Numbered from the stretch's first letter, positions 1 through 7,440 are shown. The stretch: DNA of 8,092 nucleotides from Rhizobiaceae bacterium (GCA_028865845.1 JAGWJK010000151.1:1-8092); one strand, 5' to 3'. Notes: generated by a model not told the origin, from the sequence alone. Translations and numbers: made by a program.

Positions 1-1
1 C

Positions 2-1417
2 GGCACGGGGGCAGCGCCGGTCGTCGCACAGGCCGCTCGCAACAAGGGTATCCTGACCGTCGGCGTCGTCACGAAGCCGTTCCATTTCGAAGGCGGTCGC
101 CGCATGCGCCTCGCCGAAATGGGTATCCAGGAACTGCAGAAGTCAGTCGATACGCTCATCGTCATCCCGAACCAGAACCTCTTCCGTATCGCCAACGACA
201 AGACGACGTTTGCCGACGCCTTCTCGATGGCCGACCAGGTTCTTTATTCGGGCGTTGCCTGCATCACCGACCTGATGGTGAAGGAAGGTCTCATCAACCT
301 CGACTTCGCCGACGTCCGTTCGGTCATGCGCGAAATGGGCCGCGCAATGATGGGTACCGGCGAGGCTTCCGGCCAGGGCCGCGCAATGCAGGCTGCTGAA
401 GCCGCCATTGCCAACCCGCTGCTGGACGAAACCTCGATGAAGGGCGCGCAGGGCCTGTTGATCTCGATCACCGGCGGTCGCGACCTGACCCTGTTCGAAG
501 TCGACGAAGCCGCAACCCGCATTCGCGAAGAAGTCGATCCGGACGCCAACATCATCCTCGGCGCGACGTTCGACGAATCGCTCGAAGGCATCATCCGCGT
601 TTCGGTCGTCGCAACCGGCATCGACCGTGCGATGAATGAAGCAGCCGATAAGGCGATGGAATTCCGTTCCGTCGCAAAGCCGGCTGTCCGTCCCTCCGCG
701 GCTGCTGCTCCGGCAGCGGCCGCAGCTCAGCCTGCCCACGTCGCGCAGGCCCATATCGCGCCGGCTCCTGTTGCTCCGGCTCCGAAGCCGGCCGTTGACA
801 CGGTTGCACAGACCATCCGCATGGCGGAAGCCGAAATGGAACGCGAGCTGGAGATCCAGAACGACCGCCAGGCCTATGCGCCGCAGCCGGTCGTTCAGCC
901 GCAGCCTGTTGCCCAGGAAGAAAGCTTCCGTCCGCAGAGCCGCATTTTCGCAGCTGCTCCCGAGCCCCAGCCTGTCCGCCAGGCTCCGGTTCAGCAGCCG
1001 CAGCCAGCACCGGTGATGCAGCAGCCGGTCATTCGCCAGGAGCCGATCATCCGCCAGGCTCCCGAGCAGGTGCGCATGCCGAAGGTCGAGGATTTCCCTC
1101 CGGTCGTTAAAGCCGAGATGGAACATCGCGCCCAGCCGGTCGCCCAGGCTACCGAAGAGCGTGGTCCGATGGGCTTGCTGAAGCGCATCACCAACTCGCT
1201 CGGCCGTCGCGAAGAAGACCCGGCGTTCAACGACATGACCGCTGCTCCGGCTGCCGCTTCGCAGCAGCGTCGCCAGCTGTCGCCGGAAGCCAGCCTCTAC
1301 GCACCGCGTCGCGGCCAGCTCGACGACCAGGGTCGTCAGGCTCCGCAAGCCCGCATGGCAAGCCAGGAAGACGACCAGCTCGAAATCCCGGCCTTCCTGC
1401 GCCGGCAGTCGAACTGA
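2..1417 (+). CDS. ftsZ: Cell division protein FtsZ (5' end outside window), long-linker type
   Basis: FtsZ is the cytosolic tubulin-like GTPase that polymerises into the division ring at midcell. The open frame runs in from the left edge: the first visible codons read GTG, the end of the GGGTGTG GTP-binding loop, followed by a typical core ([20 protein letters not shown]). So the roughly 100-residue N-terminus is missing, and 471 residues remain. The synergy (T7) loop NLDFAD, which contributes the acidic residues for GTP hydrolysis in the neighbouring subunit, lies at visible residues 99-104. The folded domain ends near visible residue 222. A linker of about 230 residues follows, rich in Ala, Pro and Gln, much longer than the roughly 50 residues of E. 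coli FtsZ. The extreme C-terminus [15 protein letters not shown] is the conserved peptide that binds FtsA and other partners. Rhizobia often carry a second, shorter ftsZ; the long linker and lpxC neighbour mark this as the main one. The internal ATG at 104 is not the real start. Confidence 0.97.
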   Translation, partial: GTGAAPVVAQAARNKGILTVGVVTKPFHFEGGRRMRLAEMGIQELQKSVDTLIVIPNQNLFRIANDKTTFADAFSMADQVLYSGVACITDLMVKEGLINLDFADVRSVMREMGRAMMGTGEASGQGRAMQAAEAAIANPLLDETSMKGAQGLLISITGGRDLTLFEVDEAATRIREEVDPDANIILGATFDESLEGIIRVSVVATGIDRAMNEAADKAMEFRSVAKPAVRPSAAAAPAAAAAQPAHVAQAHIAPAPVAPAPKPAVDTVAQTIRMAEAEMERELEIQNDRQAYAPQPVVQPQPVAQEESFRPQSRIFAAAPEPQPVRQAPVQQPQPAPVMQQPVIRQEPIIRQAPEQVRMPKVEDFPPVVKAEMEHRAQPVAQATEERGPMGLLKRITNSLGRREEDPAFNDMTAAPAAASQQRRQLSPEASLYAPRRGQLDDQGRQAPQARMASQEDDQLEIPAFLRRQSN

Positions 1418-1425
1418 AACGGAAA

Positions 1426-1453
1426 GTTAGTGTCCAATTAATAGGATACTAAC
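1426..1453. repeat. Inverted repeat (stem-loop) just after ftsZ stop
   Basis: Left arm gttagtgtcc (1426-1435) and right arm ggatactaac (1444-1453) pair over 10 positions with one G-T wobble, around an AT-only 8-base loop. It begins 8 bases after the ftsZ stop codon. It lacks a T-run, so it is not a terminator on its own. It may protect the 3' end of the ftsZ message or be a protein-binding dyad. The pairing is seen; the function is not known. Confidence 0.55.
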
Positions 1454-1464
1454 CATATTTGGTG

Positions 1465-1500
1465 AATCCGGGGCCTTCCGGCTCCGGATTTCATTACTTT
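1465..1500 (+). terminator. Probable rho-independent terminator of ftsZ
   Basis: Left arm aatccggggcc (1465-1475), loop ttcc and right arm ggctccggatt (1480-1490) form an 11-bp stem with a single G-T wobble. A T-rich but interrupted tail follows (tcattacttt). It sits 47 bases after the ftsZ stop. The stem is strong and GC-rich; the weak point is the broken T-tract. It suggests that ftsZ transcription ends here and that lpxC has its own promoter. Confidence 0.7.
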
Positions 1501-1746
1501 AGATCTGTCTTTAATTCTAAAATTACCGAGCGAATTCAATCATGTGCTTTCGTAACAAAGCGAAAGAAACAGTGATTTGGAATGCGATGTGCCCGCGCGT
1601 ATGTAGTACTCAAGCGAGGCTGTGGAATCGCATTCGGCAATTGCTGCATGTGGATTTCGCGGATCAGGTAACAGACTGTACCAGCGGTGAGGGCAGGTCC
1701 GAAGTGACCGCCCGGTCTGGGACAGAGAGACGAAGGCAGATTATAT
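1501..1746 (+). other. lpxC upstream region and possible structured leader
   Basis: With the hairpins before it this makes a 329-base gap between ftsZ and lpxC. I see no convincing gene in it. It contains several dyads: ctttcg/cgaaag (1547-1552 with 1561-1566), a perfect 8-base pair aatgcgat/atcgcatt (1581-1588 with 1627-1634), and an 8-bp stem with one bulged A (1691-1699 with 1706-1713) ending 33 bases before the lpxC start. The promoter of lpxC is expected here because of the preceding terminator, but I could not assign -35 and -10 boxes with confidence. An AT-rich patch at about 1498-1525 is the likeliest place. Confidence 0.4.
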
Positions 1747-2703
1747 ATGGCAATCGGATTGCTTGGTTTTCAGACCACCATTGCAAACCCCGTGACACTG
1801 TCCGGCACCGGCGTTCATTCTGGTGCGAATGTGTCGATCACTTTCTACCCTGCCGAAGCGGGCACGGGTGTCATCTTCCAGCGCATGCATGACAACGGCG
1901 ACGTGACCGAACTGCGCGCTGTATCTTCACAGGTCGGTAACACCGATCTCTGCACCGTTCTTGGTTTCTCTCCGGCGCGCTCCGTCGCGACGGTCGAGCA
2001 CGTCATGGCCGCGATCTACGCGATGGGCCTAGACAACGTGATCGTCGAGGTCAGCGGTGCTGAAATGCCGATCATGGATGGCAGCTCCTATCCTTTCATC
2101 GAAGCGTTCGAGCAGGTCGGCATCGTCTCGCTTGGCGTCAAGCGTCGTTATATCCGCATCACCAAGCCGGTTCGTATCGAGGCCGGTGGTTCCTGGTGTG
2201 AGTTTCGTCCCTATGACGGCATGCGCTTCGAAGTCGAGATCGATTTCGAATGCCCGCTGATCGGTCGTCAGAAGTGGGAAGGCGACATGACGCCGAAGAC
2301 CTTCAAGACCGAACTGTCCCGTGCCCGTACCTTCGGCTTCATGCGCGATGTCGAGCGGCTCTGGGCTTCGGGCCACGCGCTCGGTTCCTCGCTTGAGAAC
2401 TCTGTCGTCATCTCCGACGACAACACGGTTATCAACGTGGAAGGGCTGCGCTACGCCAAGGACGAATTCGTCCGCCACAAGACGCTGGATGCCGTTGGCG
2501 ACCTGGCTTTGGCCGGCACGCAGTTCATCGGCCTTTACCGTTCTTACCGCGGCGGCCATCGCATGAATGCGAATGCGCTGAAGGCACTGCTGAGCGACCC
2601 GACCGCCTATGACGTCGTCGAAACCTCGGCACCGCGCCAGCGCGCTCATACGCGCGATTTCGTCGCCGTCAACGCTCCTGAATTCGCTCCCTGGTCTGCT
2701 TGA
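1747..2703 (+). CDS. lpxC: UDP-3-O-acyl-N-acetylglucosamine deacetylase LpxC
   Basis: LpxC is the cytosolic zinc amidase that removes the acetyl group from UDP-3-O-acyl-GlcNAc, the first committed step of lipid A synthesis. The 318 residues are slightly longer than the E. coli enzyme (305). All key residues are in place: E84-H85 in VEHVMAAIYA (general base and zinc ligand), H244 and D248 in RHKTLDAVGD (the other zinc ligands), D252, and the catalytic H271 in YRGGHRMNANAL. The N-terminal TLSGTGVHSG and the MDGSSYPFI segment are also family hallmarks. The start at 1747 is supported by a purine-rich site (gaagg, 1732-1736) 10 bases upstream and by the usual N-terminal length. The gene lies between two terminators and is probably transcribed alone. 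In E. coli LpxC is controlled by proteolysis through its C-terminus; the tail here (PEFAPWSA) differs, so I infer nothing about its turnover. Confidence 0.97.
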   Translation: MAIGLLGFQTTIANPVTLSGTGVHSGANVSITFYPAEAGTGVIFQRMHDNGDVTELRAVSSQVGNTDLCTVLGFSPARSVATVEHVMAAIYAMGLDNVIVEVSGAEMPIMDGSSYPFIEAFEQVGIVSLGVKRRYIRITKPVRIEAGGSWCEFRPYDGMRFEVEIDFECPLIGRQKWEGDMTPKTFKTELSRARTFGFMRDVERLWASGHALGSSLENSVVISDDNTVINVEGLRYAKDEFVRHKTLDAVGDLALAGTQFIGLYRSYRGGHRMNANALKALLSDPTAYDVVETSAPRQRAHTRDFVAVNAPEFAPWSA

Positions 2704-2729
2704 CCTCCAGAAATCGGGTGAGCAAAGTC

Positions 2730-2759
2730 GCCGCTCCCGAAAGGGGGCGGCTCTTTTTT
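2730..2759 (+). terminator. Rho-independent terminator of lpxC
   Basis: Left arm gccgctccc (2730-2738), a GAAA tetraloop (2739-2742) and right arm gggggcggc (2743-2751) form a 9-bp GC-rich stem with one T-G wobble. The tail tctttttt follows directly. It begins 27 bases after the lpxC stop. This is a textbook intrinsic terminator and separates lpxC from bamD. Confidence 0.93.
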
Positions 2760-3013
2760 GCCGTGAGATTCGCAGGCGGTTCCTTCGATCCGGCCGCGGT
2801 CTTCTCTTTTGATTGATGGGGAGCGAAATCTCCTGTCAATTCAGCGCTTAAAGCCCGTCGCCGCGCGGTCTTTGCCACAAAAATGCGTTAATGCATCATC
2901 ATTGCGTTGCTCTGATGGTGCTTTTGCGGCTAGAAACGCCAGCGAGAGAACGCCGTCTCCGCAACGACGGCAAGTGGGATAGGCATCCGATGGGTTTTGC
3001 AGGGTCTGAAAGC
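2760..3013 (+). other. Intergenic region upstream of bamD
   Basis: There are 254 bases between the lpxC terminator and the chosen bamD start. A reading frame is open from 2891 into bamD, but its residues look unlike protein (MHHHCVALMV) and it has no good ribosome site. Two dyads are visible: an 11-bp stem with one bulge (2812-2823 with 2830-2840, loop cgaaat) and a 6-bp stem gccgtc/gacggc (2952-2957 with 2966-2971). A promoter for the bamD-recN pair is expected here; I could not place its boxes. Confidence 0.4.
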
Positions 3014-3859
3014 ATGAAGATTACAGCACGGGCTTTGCTCGTATCGCTTCTCCTGGCCGGTACCGGTGCGGTGGTAACGGGTTGTAATACGGATAAGGAT
3101 ATCGACATCACCAAGCTCGGTGTCGAGACCGATCCGCCGGAGACGCTCTACAATCAGGGTCTCGCCAACATCAAGGCGGGCAACATGTCGGAGGCGGGGC
3201 GTAAGTTCGACGCCATCAACCAGCAGCAGCCGTTCTCGGAATGGGCACGCAAGGCGCTGGTGATGAGCACCTTCGTCAAGTACCGCACCGGCGCCTATGA
3301 CGATGCCGTGCAGACCGGCAATACTTATCTGAAGCAATATCCGGCCTCGGAAGATGCTGATTATGTTCAGTATCTTGTCGGTTCGTCCTATGCCAAGCAG
3401 ATCGTCGACGTGACGCAGGATCAGCGCGCGGCGCAGCAGACGATCGAGGCGATGACGAAGCTCGTCAACACCTATCCGACCTCGCAGTATGTCAGCGATG
3501 CACAGGCGAAGATCCGTTTCGCTCGCGACCAGCTGGCCGGCAAGGAAATGCAGATCGGGCGCTACTATCTGGAGCGCAAGGATTATCTTGCCGCCATCGC
3601 TCGTTTCCGTATCGTGGTCGAGCAATATCCGACGACGAATCAGATCGAAGAAGCGCTGGCACGTCTGGTAGAAGCCTACTACGCCATGGGCATCGTTCCG
3701 GAAGCGCAGACGGCGGCTGCCGTCCTCGGCCACAACTATCCGGACAGTCGTTGGTATGCCGATTCCTACAAGCTCCTGAAGACCGGGGGCGCGGAACCGC
3801 GTGAAAACGAAGGCTCGTGGATTTCGAAGGCGGGCAAGAAACTTCTTCTTGGGACGTGA
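3014..3859 (+). CDS. bamD: Outer membrane assembly lipoprotein BamD (ComL family)
   Basis: BamD is the lipoprotein of the BAM complex that, with BamA, inserts beta-barrel proteins into the outer membrane from the periplasmic side. The 281 residues begin with a lipoprotein signal: basic MKITAR, a hydrophobic stretch, and the lipobox VTGC with the lipidated cysteine at C24. N25 follows, so there is no Asp inner-membrane retention signal. From residue 41 (PPETLYNQGL) onward come tandem TPR-like helical pairs, including NIKAGNMSEAGRKFDAI, KYRTGAYDDAVQ, RYYLERKDYLAAIARF and VEAYYAMGIVPEAQ, as in BamD proteins. I chose ATG 3014 because agggt lies about 10 bases upstream and the signal peptide then has normal length. 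ATG 2990, in the same frame (adding MGFAGSES), is a possible alternative. The gene stops 12 bases before recN, so the two are probably one transcript. Family assignment is firm; the start is less so. Confidence 0.95.
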   Translation: MKITARALLVSLLLAGTGAVVTGCNTDKDIDITKLGVETDPPETLYNQGLANIKAGNMSEAGRKFDAINQQQPFSEWARKALVMSTFVKYRTGAYDDAVQTGNTYLKQYPASEDADYVQYLVGSSYAKQIVDVTQDQRAAQQTIEAMTKLVNTYPTSQYVSDAQAKIRFARDQLAGKEMQIGRYYLERKDYLAAIARFRIVVEQYPTTNQIEEALARLVEAYYAMGIVPEAQTAAAVLGHNYPDSRWYADSYKLLKTGGAEPRENEGSWISKAGKKLLLGT

Positions 3860-3871
3860 GATTGAGCGCAG

Positions 3872-5545
3872 ATGCTGGTCCAGCTTTCGATCCGCGATAT
3901 CGTACTGATCGAGCGGCTGGATCTTGCCTTCGAGACCGGGCTTTCGGTTCTGACCGGTGAGACCGGCGCGGGCAAATCCATCCTTCTCGACAGTCTGTCG
4001 CTGGCCCTGGGCGGGCGCGGCGATGGTGGACTCGTGCGCCATGGTGAAGATCGCGGCCAGGTAACGGCCGTGTTCGATGTCGGTATGGATCATGCCGCGC
4101 GAAAGCTCCTGCGTGAGAACGGCATCGACGATGACGGCGACCTGATCTTCCGCCGGACGCAGTCGGCTGACGGCCGCACCAAGGCTTTCGTCAACGACCA
4201 GCCGCTCAGCGTGCAGCTGATGCGCCAGGCGGGCCAGCTTCTCGTCGAAATCCACGGACAACACGACGACCGCGCTCTGGTCGATACGGATGCGCACCGC
4301 ATGCTGCTCGATGCCTTTGCCGGCATCGGCGAGGATACGCAGAATGTCGGCCGGCTTTACAAGATCTGGCGCGATACCGAGCGGACGCTGAGAAAGCACA
4401 AGGAAAAGGTCGAGAGCGCCGCGCGCGAGGCCGACTATCTCCGCTCATCCGTCGAGGAGCTGGAGAAGCTTTCGCCCCAGGACGGCGAGGAGGATGAACT
4501 TGCCGATCGCCGGGCGCGGATGATGAAGGCGGAGCGCATCGCCGGCGATATTTCCGAGGCGTCCGAGTTTCTGAACGGCAATGCCTCGCCCGTGCCGCAT
4601 ATCGCCTCGCTGGTGCGTCGACTGGAGCGCAAGAGCCATGAAGCGCCGGGTCTGCTGGAGGACACGGTGGCGCTGCTCGATGCGGCCCTCGACCAACTCT
4701 CCAACGCACAGATGGAAGTGGAAGCGGCACTCCGCAAGACGGAGTATGATCCCAAGGAACTTGAGCGCGTCGAGGAGCGCCTCTTTGCCCTTCGCGCCGC
4801 CTCCCGCAAATATTCAGTGCCGGTGACCGGGTTGCCGGCGCTGGCCGAAAAGATGATCGCCGATCTCGCCGATCTCGACGCCGGAGAGGAAAGACTGGCG
4901 CGGCTCGATGCCGAGCTTGCGGCTGCAAGAGCCGATTTCGATGCGGCTGCGCGCGGCCTTTCGGACAAACGCCATCACGCCGGCGAATCGCTTGCCGCGG
5001 CCGTGATGGCCGAGTTGCCGGCGCTGCGGCTGGAGCGCGCACGTTTCATGGTGGAGATCACCACCGATCCCGAGGAGGCGACGGCCGACGGCATCGACGT
5101 CGTCGAATTCCACGTGCAGACCAATCCGGGTACACGTCCCGGCCCGATCATGAAGGTCGCTTCCGGCGGCGAACTCTCGCGTTTCCTGCTGGCGCTGAAG
5201 GTGGCGCTTGCCGATCGCGGTTCGGCGCCGACGCTGGTCTTCGATGAGATCGACACAGGCGTCGGGGGCGCCGTCGCCGATGCGATCGGTCAAAGATTGA
5301 AGCGGCTTTCCGAGCGCGTACAGGTCCTTTCCGTCACCCACGCGCCTCAGGTCGCGGCACGGGCGGCGACGCACCTGCTGATTTCCAAGGGACCGGTTGC
5401 GGATGGCTCGGAGAAAATCTCCACGCGTGTTGCGACAATGGAACCGAAGGACCGCACCGAAGAAATCGCCCGCATGCTTGCCGGCGCATCGGTGACCGAA
5501 GAGGCGAGGGCGGCCGCCAAGCGCCTGCTTGCGGGGAATGGCTGA
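3872..5545 (+). CDS. recN: DNA repair protein RecN
   Basis: RecN is a cytosolic SMC-like ATPase that acts early in recombinational repair of double-strand breaks, holding DNA ends together. The 557 residues match the family length. The Walker A loop GETGAGKS is at 29-36, and the RecN-typical EIHGQHD segment at 126-132. A long charged coiled-coil region spans roughly 155-385 with a break in the middle. The ABC signature SGGELSR is at 431-437, the Walker B LVFDEID at 455-461 (D458, E459) and the switch histidine H490 in SVTHAPQVAA. All catalytic elements are intact. It starts 12 bases after bamD stops and is probably co-transcribed with it. I found no GTTC-N7-GTTC alphaproteobacterial LexA box close upstream, so SOS control is not visible in this window. 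The coding GC content is high like its upstream neighbours, unlike the gene that follows. Confidence 0.97.
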   Translation: MLVQLSIRDIVLIERLDLAFETGLSVLTGETGAGKSILLDSLSLALGGRGDGGLVRHGEDRGQVTAVFDVGMDHAARKLLRENGIDDDGDLIFRRTQSADGRTKAFVNDQPLSVQLMRQAGQLLVEIHGQHDDRALVDTDAHRMLLDAFAGIGEDTQNVGRLYKIWRDTERTLRKHKEKVESAAREADYLRSSVEELEKLSPQDGEEDELADRRARMMKAERIAGDISEASEFLNGNASPVPHIASLVRRLERKSHEAPGLLEDTVALLDAALDQLSNAQMEVEAALRKTEYDPKELERVEERLFALRAASRKYSVPVTGLPALAEKMIADLADLDAGEERLARLDAELAAARADFDAAARGLSDKRHHAGESLAAAVMAELPALRLERARFMVEITTDPEEATADGIDVVEFHVQTNPGTRPGPIMKVASGGELSRFLLALKVALADRGSAPTLVFDEIDTGVGGAVADAIGQRLKRLSERVQVLSVTHAPQVAARAATHLLISKGPVADGSEKISTRVATMEPKDRTEEIARMLAGASVTEEARAAAKRLLAGNG

Positions 5546-5670
5546 GCTTATTCCGCCATCAAAACAGCGCGCGAGGCTTTGCAGGACAGAGGCTGCCGAC
5601 TGCCGATTTTAGCTGTTGAGGGACGTGGCAAACTCACCGCTTCACGACGCGATAGAAATCATGAACTAAG
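5546..5670. other. Convergent intergenic spacer between recN and the rhomboid gene
   Basis: This 125-base spacer lies between two genes that end toward each other. A 6-base inverted pair aacagc/gctgtt (5563-5568 with 5612-5617) encloses 43 bases, but no stem followed by a T-run is evident on either strand. Base composition falls from the high GC of recN toward the lower GC of the next gene within this spacer, so it may contain the left edge of an inserted segment. Confidence 0.35.
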
Positions 5671-7428
5671 TTACCGCGTGCCAAGCAAGCTCAATTCCCC
5701 TCTGGCTCCCTCGTATTCCAGAAAAGTGGTTGGGCACATACCCAAAGCGGACTGGAAGTGTCGCGTAGCTTCTATCCGATTACCCTGCATCATGTCCCAC
5801 TCACCGGTATAAAACGTCGCTTCGCACTGCTGATCGCTGTTTATCGCGTCTTGAGACAACGCCGATGGATCAATCTGATTCAAGAAGAGCGAGTAGACTG
5901 GGAATGGCCACTTGTTCTTATCGATTTTTGCTTCGTCAGTTACCAGATCGACAGATGCCGCGGGATCGTTGCCTCTTCGCTGGGCGATGTAGCGCCAGAG
6001 ATAGTAATAAGGGGCATTTTCGCTTCCTATGGCTTCAGACGCAAAGCTGTTGGCGGCATCCTGATATTTTCCAGAGAAGAATTGCGTCATCGGATCATGC
6101 AGCAGCATGTTGCGGTGAACTGCGATCGGCAGCAACGAAAACACAGCAATGACAGCGAAGAGGCCGCAGAAAACGATGGCAAGTGCGGCAAAACGAGGAT
6201 GTACTCGCTGTCGCGGCCAAATAGCCAAAAGCAGCAATGCCAGTAGGCCACCAACGATAGCGCCACCCAAATGTGCGGAATAATCGATAGCCGCTCCCTC
6301 TGCCGGACGGGATAAAAATGGCAATAGCGAGGGGATCAAGATCTGCATTGCTCCGATCCGCAACGCATTCGCCAAGGGACCGGAGGGATAGTGGAAGCTC
6401 GCTGCGATGACGGCGGCGAAAAGCCCGACAATTCCGCCGGAAGCGCCAACTCCGACGATGTTTGGCCCGTTGAGGAACGTGGAGGCGAGGGAACCGCCGA
6501 GTGCGCTCAGAAAAAATATCGCGGCGAACCAGGGCCATCCGATTCTGCGCTCAAGTAGTCGCCCAGCTTGCCATAGGGCGTAGCAATTGAAAGCCAGATG
6601 GAGAGGACTTCCATGCATGAGCGGAGCCGTGAACACGCGCCACCACTCACCACCCTCCACGACAACGGGTCGGAAGGTTCCTCCGAGAACAAACAAGGTT
6701 CGAACGCTCGGAGAACCTGCCTTTATCGGGTCGACGCCCAAAGTGACATCAGCAATGTAGACTGTGATCAGGAGAAGGATCAGTAGGTACGAGAAAATCG
6801 GATGACCGGCCGCGGCCGTAGCGACTTGGTTTTGCTCAAACTCGTTTTCGCTAGGCGTATACGGCGAGGATTGGCGTGCCCTAACGAGATAATTCTCGCA
6901 GATATCGTAAATCCTATCGGAATCGCGCCCCAGAAGACCCAGCGGTATCACAGCCTTCGTTTTGCTCCGCGACGACTGCAGCCACCGAAACATACCTCGT
7001 CGTTTCAGATTTTTCGCGGTGGCAAGATCTATATGGATTGTGATGGAGTTGGTGTATCTCGTCCGTTCGCGCTCCATATTCACCACGGCTTTCCAGGGTA
7101 TCATGTTGGCGGAATAGCTGCGGATCCAGATACCTTGGGGGGACAATGTCAGGGGCGGAGCTGAAGAAAAGTACTTCGTCAGAAGTATAAGCGTCAGGAA
7201 GCCCAGCAACACAGCGAATGACAGCAAGAACGCTTGCTTCAGCAGATCGTGATTTTCGCCATGGAATACGCTCCACACGGTGCCTATGGCGACGGCGCCA
7301 AGCAAAAGCGCAAACCACAACATTTTCGTCTTATCGTAGAAGAGATCAACCGGTCTCTCTTCGCCGATCGCTATCGTGCCCAATGGGCTTTCCGGTTCGA
7401 CCGAGGGAATCGAAGACTCTACGCTCAT
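5671..7428 (-). CDS. Rhomboid intramembrane serine protease with N-terminal PH-like region and C-terminal helical-repeat domain
   Basis: This is a 585-residue polytopic membrane protein. Two N-terminal hydrophobic helices (about 36-55 and 65-87) precede a soluble segment (about 91-182, LTLSPQGIWIRSYSANMIPW onward) resembling PH-like domains of small bacterial membrane proteins; this part is an inference. The rhomboid core begins at the helix 211-231, with WWR at 262-264, the oxyanion motif HLAFN (H277, N281), the nucleophile S330 in GVGASGGIVGL and its partner H386 in SAHLGGAIVGG. The Ser-His dyad is therefore intact, and the protein should cleave other membrane proteins within the bilayer. 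A seventh core helix lies at about 411-437. Residues 445-585 form a TPR-like domain (YLWRYIAQRRG, then CEATFYTGEWDMMQGNRIEA) with C535 and C565, predicted to be periplasmic. ATG 7428 is preceded by the strong ribosome site gggggat. The gene is less GC-rich than its neighbours and opposes the surrounding operons. Substrate unknown. Confidence 0.9.
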   Translation of the reverse strand: MSVESSIPSVEPESPLGTIAIGEERPVDLFYDKTKMLWFALLLGAVAIGTVWSVFHGENHDLLKQAFLLSFAVLLGFLTLILLTKYFSSAPPLTLSPQGIWIRSYSANMIPWKAVVNMERERTRYTNSITIHIDLATAKNLKRRGMFRWLQSSRSKTKAVIPLGLLGRDSDRIYDICENYLVRARQSSPYTPSENEFEQNQVATAAAGHPIFSYLLILLLITVYIADVTLGVDPIKAGSPSVRTLFVLGGTFRPVVVEGGEWWRVFTAPLMHGSPLHLAFNCYALWQAGRLLERRIGWPWFAAIFFLSALGGSLASTFLNGPNIVGVGASGGIVGLFAAVIAASFHYPSGPLANALRIGAMQILIPSLLPFLSRPAEGAAIDYSAHLGGAIVGGLLALLLLAIWPRQRVHPRFAALAIVFCGLFAVIAVFSLLPIAVHRNMLLHDPMTQFFSGKYQDAANSFASEAIGSENAPYYYLWRYIAQRRGNDPAASVDLVTDEAKIDKNKWPFPVYSLFLNQIDPSALSQDAINSDQQCEATFYTGEWDMMQGNRIEATRHFQSALGMCPTTFLEYEGARGELSLLGTR

Positions 7429-7435
7429 GCACTAT

Positions 7436-7440
7436 CCCCC
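7436..7440 (-). promoter_or_regulatory. Ribosome binding site of the rhomboid gene
   Basis: On the reverse strand the bases before the start read ttgggggatagtgc then ATG. A GGGGG run ending 7 bases before the ATG at 7428 is a good Shine-Dalgarno match at good spacing. It fixes this start over the internal Met codons. Confidence 0.7.

Noticed and set aside
143..1348. A 401-codon open frame on the reverse strand across ftsZ
   Set aside because: It mirrors the high-GC codon bias of ftsZ. The product is Arg- and Leu-rich with no recognisable domain, while the forward strand is clearly FtsZ.
1511..1526. TTAA...TTAC resembling a CtrA site upstream of lpxC
   Set aside because: The spacing is 8 instead of 7 and the second half is imperfect; in an AT-rich patch this is expected by chance.
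1542..1892. A 116-codon forward frame between ftsZ and lpxC
   Set aside because: It runs 146 bases into lpxC in another frame, has no good ribosome site and its product looks random (many Cys, Arg and Trp).
2891..3013. N-terminal extension of bamD from ATG 2891
   Set aside because: It would place 41 non-conserved residues before a complete lipoprotein signal peptide, which must be at or near the N-terminus to work.
2930..4399. A 489-codon reverse frame across bamD and the start of recN
   Set aside because: It lies wholly under two well-identified forward genes and shows no family resemblance. It is a high-GC shadow frame.
5563..5617. Possible bidirectional terminator between recN and the rhomboid gene
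   Set aside because: Only a 6-base pair around 43 bases, with no T-run on either strand.
5758..6246. A 162-codon forward frame within the rhomboid gene
   Set aside because: The reverse strand carries intact rhomboid motifs with sensible topology; the forward product has no hydrophobic or domain pattern.
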